Shown here one piece after another: positions 1-8,377 of a stretch of DNA of 64,000 bases. Numbering within the stretch: the stretch's first letter is position 1; each line of letters opens with the position of its first letter. The notes under the pieces are model-generated. The model was not told where the DNA came from, searched no databases, and saw nothing but the letters and a program-made list of their open reading frames with translations. The DNA lies in the NCBI GenBank assembly GCA_012744475.1, contig JAAYBV010000108.1, positions 60,625 through 124,624 of the forward strand. Reading direction: 5' to 3'. The stretch comes from Phycisphaerae bacterium (lineage in GTDB: Bacteria > Planctomycetota > Phycisphaerae > Sedimentisphaerales > Anaerobacaceae). The position numbers and the translations under genes are program-made.

Positions 1-3000
1 CGAATCGCATCCGCCTTTCGTCCCATCTCCGCGTAGACTCTGGCAAGGTGGAAATGGGTCGAGGCTATTGCCGTGGCGTTGACCGGATACAACTCCAGGC
101 TCCGGCTCAAGTCCTGGACGGCCTCGTCCAGACGTCCCAGGCGGTAGTGAATGACACCTCGCGTCTCGATCAGATCGATGTACTCCGGCCGCATCTTCAG
201 ACCCCGATTCGCCAGTTCCAGCGCCTTCTGATACTGCCCCTGCTCCTCGCAGAGAAGCCAGGCGAGGTTGTTCATGGCAAAGACGTTCTCTGGGTCGCTG
301 TCCAGGATCTTCTGATTGAGGGCGGCGGCTTCCTCCGATCGCCCCGCCACAGTCACCAGGTTGGCCAGCAGATGCAGCGGCGGGAGAGCTTGCGGGTGGC
401 GCTCGATCTCCGATCGCAGCAGTCTCTCGGCAAACTCAAATCCCTTCTGGCCGCCGTCGGCGATCAGGTTTCGCGCCACGGCCGTCGGAACCGCAGCGTC
501 ATCCGGGCGCTTGGCGCGCCAGTCTGCCAGAAGAGACTCCAGTTCGGTCCAGCGTTCGGCGGAAACCAGCAGTCCAGCCCATGTGACGACCAGCGACGCA
601 TCGTCCGGCTCGGCCTGTAGAAGGCCCCTGAGAATCTCGGCCGCCTCATTCGGCTCACCACTGCGATACAGCACCGTCGCCAAGGCGATCTCGCCCTGCT
701 TTCGCCCCGGCCCTGTCTGGGCGCCCAAATGGTGGCGGAGAAGCCGGACGGCTTCCTGAGGCCGATCTGAGTGCAAGTACGAGAAGGCCAACTGCGAGAC
801 TACGCTCATGTCATTGGGGTCCTGATCGATCAACCCTCTGAGGGTCGGCACTGCCAGCATGGGCGACCGGCGCGCCTCCGCCTGGGCCTTGAGCAGCAAC
901 AGTTGCCGGCTGTCCGGATTCGCTGCCAGACCTCGAAGAGCCACATCCATGGCCCTGGCCACCTGGTCTTCGCGCAACTCCAGTATTCCGAGCAACTCCC
1001 AGGCATCGGCGAGGTCTTGGTTCTTCTCCGTGATCTCGCGAAGCAGCGTACGCGCCTGCTCGGCAGCCGGCGCCGTTTCGCGACGGAGCAGCACGCGCGC
1101 TTTGTGCAACCTCAGCCCCATATCCTGCGGATGCAGTCGGAGCGCCTCTTCGAGCATAGCCTCCCCCCGCTGGAACAGCACGGGGTCACCCGAGTTCAGG
1201 AACAGGAACAGCGCCCGCTGCTGCACCGGGAGGTTGTCGCGGGACAGTTCCAGAGCCTTCTCGATATCGGAAATGGCCTCTCTACTACGTCCGGTTCGGA
1301 TGAAGAAATCGGACCGAGACAGCCAGATCTCTGCCTTCTCGGGAGCCAAAGCAACCATTCGATCGTAGTCGGCCTGTGCGTCGTCGTAGCGCTTCAAGGC
1401 CTCATACGTCCTGCCGCGCAGTAGCCGCGAGAAGACGCTGTCCTCTCGGGCAATGGTTTGGCCGCAGAGGCGCAACGCCGCATCGGCATCGCCTCGCTCG
1501 ACGTCGAGCTGCACCTGAGCGACAATGACCGAGACCGATTCCGGATCCCTCGCCTTCACCGCGTTAAGGGCGGCCTGGGCTTCGTCGTACTTCTGCTGCG
1601 CCCCGAGAATCGACACCAGTCGCAAACCGGCCGCTGTATCGTTCGGGTCCTGCCGAACCAAGTCCTGCAGTATATCTGAGGCAGACACCAAGGCATGCCG
1701 CCGCGCCGCAGAATCGCCGGCTTTCGCGCTGCGCCGCAGGTGTCCCTGCAACTGCAGTCTCTGAATGTCCGGGTCGTAAAGATCGCGCGACTTGGCCCGA
1801 TCCAAGATCCCCTGTGCCTCTTCATCTTCGCCTGCCTGGTAAAGGGCCTGCACCGTTCGGGTGACCACTCCGACATCGTTGGGCCATCGTTGGATCGCCT
1901 CCCGATACATGGCCAGAGCCAGTTGCAGGTCTCCGCCCTTCTCATACGCGGCCGCCAGAAGCAGGCGGCTGGAGCGGTCCTCCGGATTGGACAGGAGGTT
2001 TTCCTGCAGCAGCCGGACCACCTGGCCGTAGTAGCTCTGGAATCCCTCGGACAGAATCCAGACCCTTGCTTGCTCCACGCGCCACTGCCAACCGTCCTGC
2101 CCCTCGATCGATTTGATTTGATCCACGATGGACTGCGACATCGCGGGATCTTCCAGCACACGATCGAGCGTCAGCAGACGGCGTTTGGATCCTATATCAT
2201 CCGGAAACTCCTTTGACAGGTCCGTCAGCAATTCATAGAGGGGCTCATCTCGGCCCCACGAGACATACAACTCCGCCAGAAGCATGCCGAGACTCCGCCG
2301 GCCCGCCTTGTCCATTCTCGACATCGCGTCGCGGATAGCGGCCTCGCACTCCGACCGCTTATTCTGTCGGTTCAGCAGCAAGGCGAGGTTTCTGACAGGT
2401 TCCGTGCTCTGCGGGAACTTCTCGATCGTCTGACGCAGCAGCGACACGGCCTCGGACCCCTTTCCCTCGTCTACGCACAATTGCGCCCGCAACAGCATGG
2501 CGGCAAGCCGATCCGTCTGGCCGGCCTCCAGTTGGCCGAGCATCGTCGCGGCCTCCGCATGTTTGCCTTGGAACATGGCGGCCTGGACCCGGAGCAGTTG
2601 GACTTGACCCGCCTCGACGCCTGCGGCGCTCAGTGCGGCCAATCTTGCCTCAATGGCCCGCCAGCCGCTGCGCGCCGACTCTGAATCGCCCGCGCTGGCC
2701 AACAGGCGCATGCGCGCCTGGATCTCGAGCAGCGCGGCGCTGGTCCGCAGATCGGGAACCTTTCCGTCCGTCGGTTCGGGAACCAGCCGCTGCACCTGCT
2801 GGGCCTGGTCGAGGACACCAGACCAGTCTTCGGCCTGCGCCAGCAACTGTGCCAGAGCCAGATGGAACTGGGGGTAATCCGGCACGTCCGAGACCAGAAG
2901 GCGGAGCTGTTCGATCGCGGAGTGGAGGTCGCCCATCTTCTGAAGAACGGAAGCCAGGAACATCCGGACCGGAGGAAAGTGGCCGCGCCACATCCGGTCC

Positions 3001-4151
3001 CGCCGTGACTGATATCCCAGCGCGATCGCCTTTCTCCAGAAGGTCGCCGCCTCCTGCAACTGCCCCTTCTGCTGCGCGAGATAGCCTTCGAGAAAGGCGC
3101 TTCTGGCAGGCTCGAAGTCCTTCTTCTGCATCTGAAGGATACAGTCGGCCGCCTGCTCAAACTGCTTGGCCCGGATCAGCAGTTCCGCCGCCCAAGGCAG
3201 GAAATCCCAGGGGTAGACGGCCAGCTCTTTGAGGCCGGCCTCCGCTACAGCCTGCATCTCCTGTTCCGAGTTGGATTGGATGGCCACCATGGCCCAGTAC
3301 CGCCAGAGATCCGGCTCCGTGGGTGCCTTGGCTCGCAGGGCGGCAATCTGCACTCTGGCTTGGTCGTAGGCAGCGGCCAGAATCAGTTCGCCGATCAAAC
3401 GGAGATGCACCTCCCGATCCGACAGGTCCAGATCCGCCGCACGTTCGAAGTCGGCCATTGCATTGGCGCGGTCTCCGGTTCGCCGCAGGAAAGAACCACG
3501 CACGATATGGGCCAGCGCAGACTGTGGATTGGCCGCGACCGCCTCCTCAAACCAGTAGTTGGACGGCCGATTGACCTCCGCTGGCTGCTCAGCGGCCAGC
3601 AACCCCATGACTTCATAGGCCGGCACATGGCTCGGATGATCGTGGATCAGGCTGGCAAGGGTCCGCTGCGCCTCAGGAAAATCCCGCCGCTGGATCAGAG
3701 CAACACTGAGATACTGCCGGATCGTCGGATCGTCGTTGCCCTCCAGAAACTGTCTCGCCTTGAGTTCGGCTTCGCCGGGGCTTTCACCCAAATAGATGGC
3801 GATCAACCTCTTGGCGGCCTCGGCATTGCCTCCGTCCAACCGGAGCACTGCCGAATAGGCCGCGATCGCATGCTGAACGCCGCTGGAGGTGCTGGGTCTG
3901 ATCTTCTCCTGGGCCTGGCCGTACTTGAGCAGGCGCGCGGTATCGTCCCCATTGATTGTCAGATAGCGGCCGATCTGCTTGGCCGCCTCCTCCCAGTTCT
4001 GCTCGGCAAACGCCTGTTCGCCCAAGGGAAGCGACTCCTCGGCGAGCGTGCTCCGTTGCCACTTGTGCAGGGACAGAGCCGCCGCCGCCAGGACTGCCAC
4101 GCCTACCACCAGAACGATTGCCAGGGTCCAGTTGAAATATCGTTGCGCCAT
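1..4151 (-). CDS. Giant TPR-repeat protein with N-terminal membrane anchor (PrsT-like), 3' end outside window
   Basis: The reading frame is open from an ATG at 4151 down to base 1 (more than 1380 codons) and has no stop in the window, so the C-terminus is missing. The N-terminus has a short positive start and a hydrophobic stretch at about residues 9-28, indicating a membrane anchor or uncleaved signal. The rest is built of degenerate 34-residue helical pairs with recurring TPR-type patterns (for example 'NAEAAKRLIAIYLGE' near the start and 'NVFAMNNLAWLLCEEQGQYQ' near the left edge). It is the last visible gene of the exopolysaccharide cluster, about 117 bases after the sugar transferase. Very long TPR proteins are established members of exosortase/EPS loci (PrsT type), where they are thought to scaffold assembly or export. 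The PrsT-like assignment is inferred from architecture and context; this one is longer than the usual family length of about 900 residues. Confidence 0.85.
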   Translation of the reverse strand, partial: MAQRYFNWTLAIVLVVGVAVLAAAALSLHKWQRSTLAEESLPLGEQAFAEQNWEEAAKQIGRYLTINGDDTARLLKYGQAQEKIRPSTSSGVQHAIAAYSAVLRLDGGNAEAAKRLIAIYLGESPGEAELKARQFLEGNDDPTIRQYLSVALIQRRDFPEAQRTLASLIHDHPSHVPAYEVMGLLAAEQPAEVNRPSNYWFEEAVAANPQSALAHIVRGSFLRRTGDRANAMADFERAADLDLSDREVHLRLIGELILAAAYDQARVQIAALRAKAPTEPDLWRYWAMVAIQSNSEQEMQAVAEAGLKELAVYPWDFLPWAAELLIRAKQFEQAADCILQMQKKDFEPARSAFLEGYLAQQKGQLQEAATFWRKAIALGYQSRRDRMWRGHFPPVRMFLASVLQKMGDLHSAIEQLRLLVSDVPDYPQFHLALAQLLAQAEDWSGVLDQAQQVQRLVPEPTDGKVPDLRTSAALLEIQARMRLLASAGDSESARSGWRAIEARLAALSAAGVEAGQVQLLRVQAAMFQGKHAEAATMLGQLEAGQTDRLAAMLLRAQLCVDEGKGSEAVSLLRQTIEKFPQSTEPVRNLALLLNRQNKRSECEAAIRDAMSRMDKAGRRSLGMLLAELYVSWGRDEPLYELLTDLSKEFPDDIGSKRRLLTLDRVLEDPAMSQSIVDQIKSIEGQDGWQWRVEQARVWILSEGFQSYYGQVVRLLQENLLSNPEDRSSRLLLAAAYEKGGDLQLALAMYREAIQRWPNDVGVVTRTVQALYQAGEDEEAQGILDRAKSRDLYDPDIQRLQLQGHLRRSAKAGDSAARRHALVSASDILQDLVRQDPNDTAAGLRLVSILGAQQKYDEAQAALNAVKARDPESVSVIVAQVQLDVERGDADAALRLCGQTIAREDSVFSRLLRGRTYEALKRYDDAQADYDRMVALAPEKAEIWLSRSDFFIRTGRSREAISDIEKALELSRDNLPVQQRALFLFLNSGDPVLFQRGEAMLEEALRLHPQDMGLRLHKARVLLRRETAPAAEQARTLLREITEKNQDLADAWELLGILELREDQVARAMDVALRGLAANPDSRQLLLLKAQAEARRSPMLAVPTLRGLIDQDPNDMSVVSQLAFSYLHSDRPQEAVRLLRHHLGAQTGPGRKQGEIALATVLYRSGEPNEAAEILRGLLQAEPDDASLVVTWAGLLVSAERWTELESLLADWRAKRPDDAAVPTAVARNLIADGGQKGFEFAERLLRSEIERHPQALPPLHLLANLVTVAGRSEEAAALNQKILDSDPENVFAMNNLAWLLCEEQGQYQKALELANRGLKMRPEYIDLIETRGVIHYRLGRLDEAVQDLSRSLELYPVNATAIASTHFHLARVYAEMGRKADAI

Positions 4152-4268
4152 CGGGTGTATCCTTTCCACTGAATCAGGGCGATTCACAGCGGCCGCTGTT
4201 CTTGCGCCGCCATCGGTCGCCCAAGCCGCCGGACGCAAACGTCTCCGTGTCGCCCGGCGACCCTCCGG

Positions 4269-5987
4269 TCAGAACTGACGGATGAAGTTGGCCACCATCT
4301 TGCGGAATGTGCACCAACACACCCACAAATCCATTTGCGGTGAGAGTTCCTGCACGTACTTGGTGTCGTAGTGAATCCACTCCTGGAAGTCTTTGAAGGG
4401 CTCACGTGTTCGGTAGACCTGCCAGAGTCCAGTGATACCCGGCCGCACCGAAAGTCTGGCGTCGCGCCATGACGGACACAGCGTGTTTTCCGACTCCGGC
4501 GATGGTCGCGGACCCACAATGCTCATCTGCCCACACAAGACGTTGAAGAACTGAGGTATCTCGTCCAGATAGGTTTCTCTGAGGAAATGTCCGACCGTAC
4601 TGATCCGAGGATCGTCGGCCATCTTGAATTGCGGTCCGTCCACTTCGCTGACGAAGCGCAGCTTGTCCTGAATCTCGGCCGCTCCGACGCGCATGGTCCT
4701 GAACTTGACGCAATTGAACGGGCGCCCGTGGAGTCCCTGACGCTTGTCGCGGAAGAACACCGGCCCGGGCGAGTTGACCTTGATCGCCAGGGCAATCAGC
4801 GGCACAACGGGGGCAAACAGGATCAAGACAACACCGGCGACGACGACATCCGCGATGCGCTTGAAGCAAACCGGATACGAGAAACGCGGCCACGTGCGGA
4901 AGACGCTCTGGCGACTCGCCCAGAGCGGTTTCGTCCAGAACCGGGCCGCCCGCAGCGAAGAGGTGCGTTCGGATGCGGCCCCATTCTCCAAGCTTGAGAC
5001 GACACAACGGTGGACGGTGCGATCCGATTCTATGGCAACCCGGGTCCCCACGATAGACGAGTCGACCAGGGCACCTCGCCCCACCGTGCAGCCGTCGCAA
5101 AGGATGCTGGGACCGACGACCACCACTTCCGGCTCGACACGTACGCCCCGTCCGAGCAGTACCGGACCGACAAACCGTGCGTCACCCGAAATATCGTGGT
5201 CTGCATCGTATGCATACACTCGCCTGCCAAGGGACGCATTCAGAACGGCCCCCCGAGGCGGGCAGTGGGTCAGCACCGCGTCGGACAGTGCGAGAATCCC
5301 TTCTTCAGACGCCAGATCAATGACGGAACCAGCCATGGAGACGGACTCAACTCTCATGCCATGTGTGTGACACCTCTCGATCATCTCCCCGAACTCAGAG
5401 GGCAAGCCGTCGTTCAGTATCGCAACGGCGTGCTTTGATCGGATCAGAAGATGGTGCGGCCAGTCGATTGGCAAGGGCATGGGTTCGGCCGCATCGCTGT
5501 ATAATCGCCGGTATCCAACCAACTCTCCCGCTTCCGCCAGGCGGATTCGCTCCTGATAGGCCAGCAGTCCGGGAACGACCGTCACGGCCAGCACATCCGA
5601 CGATGTCTCCTCAAGCACCCGATCCCAGAGGTGGTCACTAACACGAGCAGCAAAGCGGCCGTTGGAGATCGTCAGCCAGGGATGACGCCGGACAGCAGCC
5701 AGATGTTTCCGGTTGAGCTGCCCTGAGACAACACGTCCGCCGTCCTGCTCGGCGTTGTCCGCCGAGTCCGTCTGCCAGGACGCGGGAACGACCCACACGA
5801 CGTTCCCGCGTTCGGCCCCACCCGCCAGCCTTGACAGGCCGCTGTTCCCGTCTGTCGAACTGCACAGGCGACAGGCTCCATTCAGGATCACCTCGGGCAG
5901 GGGACGCGCAGACAGCGCGTATCGCAGCACGCCCGTCTCGAACGCCTTCGCTCCGTCCCCCTCACCTCGGACTACAATCAGCCTCAT
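4269..5987 (-). CDS. Polyprenyl-phosphate sugar-phosphate transferase with fused nucleotidyltransferase-like/hexapeptide N-terminus
   Basis: The C-terminal ~200 residues are a bacterial sugar transferase (WcaJ/PglC-type phosphoglycosyl transferase), which loads the first sugar phosphate on undecaprenyl phosphate at the inner membrane. Visible signatures are 'KRIADVVVAG' followed by a hydrophobic segment, 'KFRTMR', 'DEIPQFFNVLCGQMSIVGPR' and 'VRPGITGLWQV'. The N-terminal ~370 residues look like a degenerate nucleotidyltransferase fold followed by left-handed beta-helix (hexapeptide) turns around 'GDARFVGPVLLGRGVRVEP'. The usual pyrophosphorylase Gly-rich signature is absent, so that part may be regulatory or structural. 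ATG at 5987 is chosen over TTG at 5993. It follows the Wzc-like gene by about 60 bases. The transferase assignment is secure; the role of the N-terminal module is unknown. Confidence 0.9.
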   Translation of the reverse strand: MRLIVVRGEGDGAKAFETGVLRYALSARPLPEVILNGACRLCSSTDGNSGLSRLAGGAERGNVVWVVPASWQTDSADNAEQDGGRVVSGQLNRKHLAAVRRHPWLTISNGRFAARVSDHLWDRVLEETSSDVLAVTVVPGLLAYQERIRLAEAGELVGYRRLYSDAAEPMPLPIDWPHHLLIRSKHAVAILNDGLPSEFGEMIERCHTHGMRVESVSMAGSVIDLASEEGILALSDAVLTHCPPRGAVLNASLGRRVYAYDADHDISGDARFVGPVLLGRGVRVEPEVVVVGPSILCDGCTVGRGALVDSSIVGTRVAIESDRTVHRCVVSSLENGAASERTSSLRAARFWTKPLWASRQSVFRTWPRFSYPVCFKRIADVVVAGVVLILFAPVVPLIALAIKVNSPGPVFFRDKRQGLHGRPFNCVKFRTMRVGAAEIQDKLRFVSEVDGPQFKMADDPRISTVGHFLRETYLDEIPQFFNVLCGQMSIVGPRPSPESENTLCPSWRDARLSVRPGITGLWQVYRTREPFKDFQEWIHYDTKYVQELSPQMDLWVCWCTFRKMVANFIRQF

Positions 5988-6047
5988 AGCCAATTCACAC
6001 CCGGGACCGACAGACTCGGACGATAAAGGTCAATCCCCGTACACGCA

Positions 6048-8360
6048 TCACGCCTCTGTGCGATCGTCAGGACCTTGGGGAGAAAGCAGCATCTTCTTCT
6101 GCCGGGCGGCCTTGCGGACGGGCGTCGCCGTCCGGGTCCGATATCCATAGTTGTACCGATAGAGGCCTTGATCGACCCGGACGTTGCTGAGAATCGCACC
6201 GACGACCCGGGCCCGAACGCGGGTGAATCGGTCCCTGGTCTCGGCCAGATCTGGGGCCGTCGTCTGGCCGGCAAAGCCCACCAGGATCACCGCATCCGTC
6301 AGTTTGGCCCATACGATGGCATCGGGAAAGGCCAATGCCGGCGGCGTATCGACAATCACGTGGTCGTAGTCCCGGCCGATCTTGTCAATCTGCTCGGCCG
6401 CCGTGGAGGAAGCCAGCAATTCGTAGGGATCCGCCAGGCTACGCGCGTTGGCCGCCAGTACATGCAGACCGCTCCCAGGGACCACGCAGATGATCCCGTT
6501 CGGGTCCCCACCCAGAAGCACTTCCTGCACGCCGCCGGAACCGTTCGGCACATTCAGCATGTAACGCACGTCAGGCTTCCGCAGGTCGCCGTCGATCAGA
6601 AGCACCTTCTTGCCCGATTTGGCCAGACTCGTCGCCAGGTTGACCGCAAACGTCGTCTTGCCTTCCCTCGTGCCGGGACTGCAAACCGCCAGTCTCTTGG
6701 GCATCCCGCCGTCGGTGAGCAGTCCGAGGTTCGTGCGGATCGTCTGATAGTCGCTGGCAATCTGTTCGGCAAACTGTGCGGGCTTGATCGTATGGGAACT
6801 CGTGGTCGTCCCCAGTACGGGCAACCCGAGATATCGCGTCATATCCTCCGGGGTCTGAAGCGTCTTGTCCATTCGGTGCCGCAGAAACGCCAAGCCGGCT
6901 CCCGCCGCCAGACCGGCGAAAACCATGGCGATCGCCAGTTGCGGCCGACGGTCGTCTGTCTTGACGACATAGGCCGAATAGGCCGGCGTGATCCGAGGAC
7001 GTCCCTGACGCTCCATGTCCAGCGTCTTGATCTGTTCGCTTATTCTTTCATACAACTGCCGGTCCATCGCGAGATTGAACTGAAGATCCTGGATTTGCAG
7101 ATTGGTCTGGCCGACCTTCTGCGTCTTGGTGCCCTGATCTTTGAGCTCTCCCTGGAGTCTTTCCTGGTGGGCGACGAGTTGCTGCAATTCCAATCGGGCG
7201 TTCTTAAGCCTCTCCTGCGCGACCGCCGCGATGCGTTCCTCAAGCCCCTCGTTGAATTCCTGCTCCAGGCTCTCGCGCTTGGCCTCCAAGGCCTGTTCGA
7301 ACTTCGCGAGCAGATCCTCCTGTTGCCGGAGGGCCGGGTTCCCCGGCTTGAGCGTCTGTGTGGACACCAGCAGATCGCGTCGCATCTCCACGATGTTCTG
7401 CGACAGTTGTTGGAATTCAGGATCTGAATTCACGTAGTTCTTTCGTTCCGCCACGATCTGCTCGGCAGGCATGTTGACATCCGTCGCCGCCTGCGCCAAG
7501 ACGGCAACCGTGGCTTCGAGGTCAAATCGCCGGGCCTCCAGTGCGATCCACTGGGACCACAGGGTGTTCTGCGTTTGCAGTTCCATGTCGTGACGGGTGT
7601 CCAACACGGTGGTTCCGTATTCCTCTGCGAGCTGGTAGATCGTCTCCGTCTGCGAGGTGATCTTGTTGCTCAACTGGTTCCGGGTATCGGTCAGGATCCG
7701 GATTCTCGCATTCTCGGCCTCGGTGGAATCGGTGCCGTACTTGTTCTGGTAGTGCGTCAGAAAGGCATTCACGATCTGGATGGCTTCGGTTGCGTCCGTC
7801 GCCTTCATCGTCACAGCCATCAGTTCCGTGTGGGGAATCTGACCGGCCAAGATCACTCCGCCGGCCACGGCATTCTTCAGTACGGCGGCCGGGTCCGGCC
7901 TGCTCGTACGAGGCAGGAACATGGCCTGGAGTTTGCCGATCGGCGTCTGCGGCTCGCCACTGAAGATACGCAGATCCCGACCGGACAAGTCGTCGGCAAT
8001 TCTCTGGAGAACGGGGCCGCTGGTCAGAATCGTGACCTGCGTGTTGACAAAGTCGGCATAACCCGAACCGCTCCCCCCGCGGGCTTCGTTCTGGCCCGGG
8101 AGGATGCTCTCGACCACCGGGGCGATGCGTACGGCACCCTGCACGTTGAAGACGGGCGGTGAGAAGAACCAGATCGCCGGCAGACCCACCGCACAGACCA
8201 GAATGAGCACGCCCAGGACGATGTACCATCGCTTCGCGATGCTTCGCAGGACATTCGGCTTCGGCTGCGACGGCGCGTCCGACTCGAGGTCCAGAGGGAC
8301 GTCATACGGCGCGGGTTTCTGTTCGATCACCTGATCCAGGTATTTCTCAAGATTATTCAT
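6048..8360 (-). CDS. Wzc-like polysaccharide co-polymerase with C-terminal BY-kinase
   Basis: The 770-residue protein has the classical layout: an N-terminal Wzz domain with a membrane segment at about residues 46-70, a long coiled-coil periplasmic region (about 200-420), a second membrane segment near 475-495, and a cytoplasmic bacterial tyrosine kinase domain. The kinase has Walker A 'GTREGKTT' (563-570), Walker A' 'LLIDGDLRKP' (587-596) and Walker B 'VIVDTPP' (668-674). A tyrosine cluster 'YRYNYGY' at 734-740 is the probable autophosphorylation tail. Such proteins control chain length and cycling of Wzx/Wzy polymerisation. A good ribosome binding site (AGGAG) lies 9 bases upstream of the ATG. 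The gene begins 17 bases after the exosortase fusion gene, so the two are probably co-transcribed. Confidence 0.95.
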   Translation of the reverse strand: MNNLEKYLDQVIEQKPAPYDVPLDLESDAPSQPKPNVLRSIAKRWYIVLGVLILVCAVGLPAIWFFSPPVFNVQGAVRIAPVVESILPGQNEARGGSGSGYADFVNTQVTILTSGPVLQRIADDLSGRDLRIFSGEPQTPIGKLQAMFLPRTSRPDPAAVLKNAVAGGVILAGQIPHTELMAVTMKATDATEAIQIVNAFLTHYQNKYGTDSTEAENARIRILTDTRNQLSNKITSQTETIYQLAEEYGTTVLDTRHDMELQTQNTLWSQWIALEARRFDLEATVAVLAQAATDVNMPAEQIVAERKNYVNSDPEFQQLSQNIVEMRRDLLVSTQTLKPGNPALRQQEDLLAKFEQALEAKRESLEQEFNEGLEERIAAVAQERLKNARLELQQLVAHQERLQGELKDQGTKTQKVGQTNLQIQDLQFNLAMDRQLYERISEQIKTLDMERQGRPRITPAYSAYVVKTDDRRPQLAIAMVFAGLAAGAGLAFLRHRMDKTLQTPEDMTRYLGLPVLGTTTSSHTIKPAQFAEQIASDYQTIRTNLGLLTDGGMPKRLAVCSPGTREGKTTFAVNLATSLAKSGKKVLLIDGDLRKPDVRYMLNVPNGSGGVQEVLLGGDPNGIICVVPGSGLHVLAANARSLADPYELLASSTAAEQIDKIGRDYDHVIVDTPPALAFPDAIVWAKLTDAVILVGFAGQTTAPDLAETRDRFTRVRARVVGAILSNVRVDQGLYRYNYGYRTRTATPVRKAARQKKMLLSPQGPDDRTEA

Positions 8361-8377
8361 TGCCCCATTCTCCTATG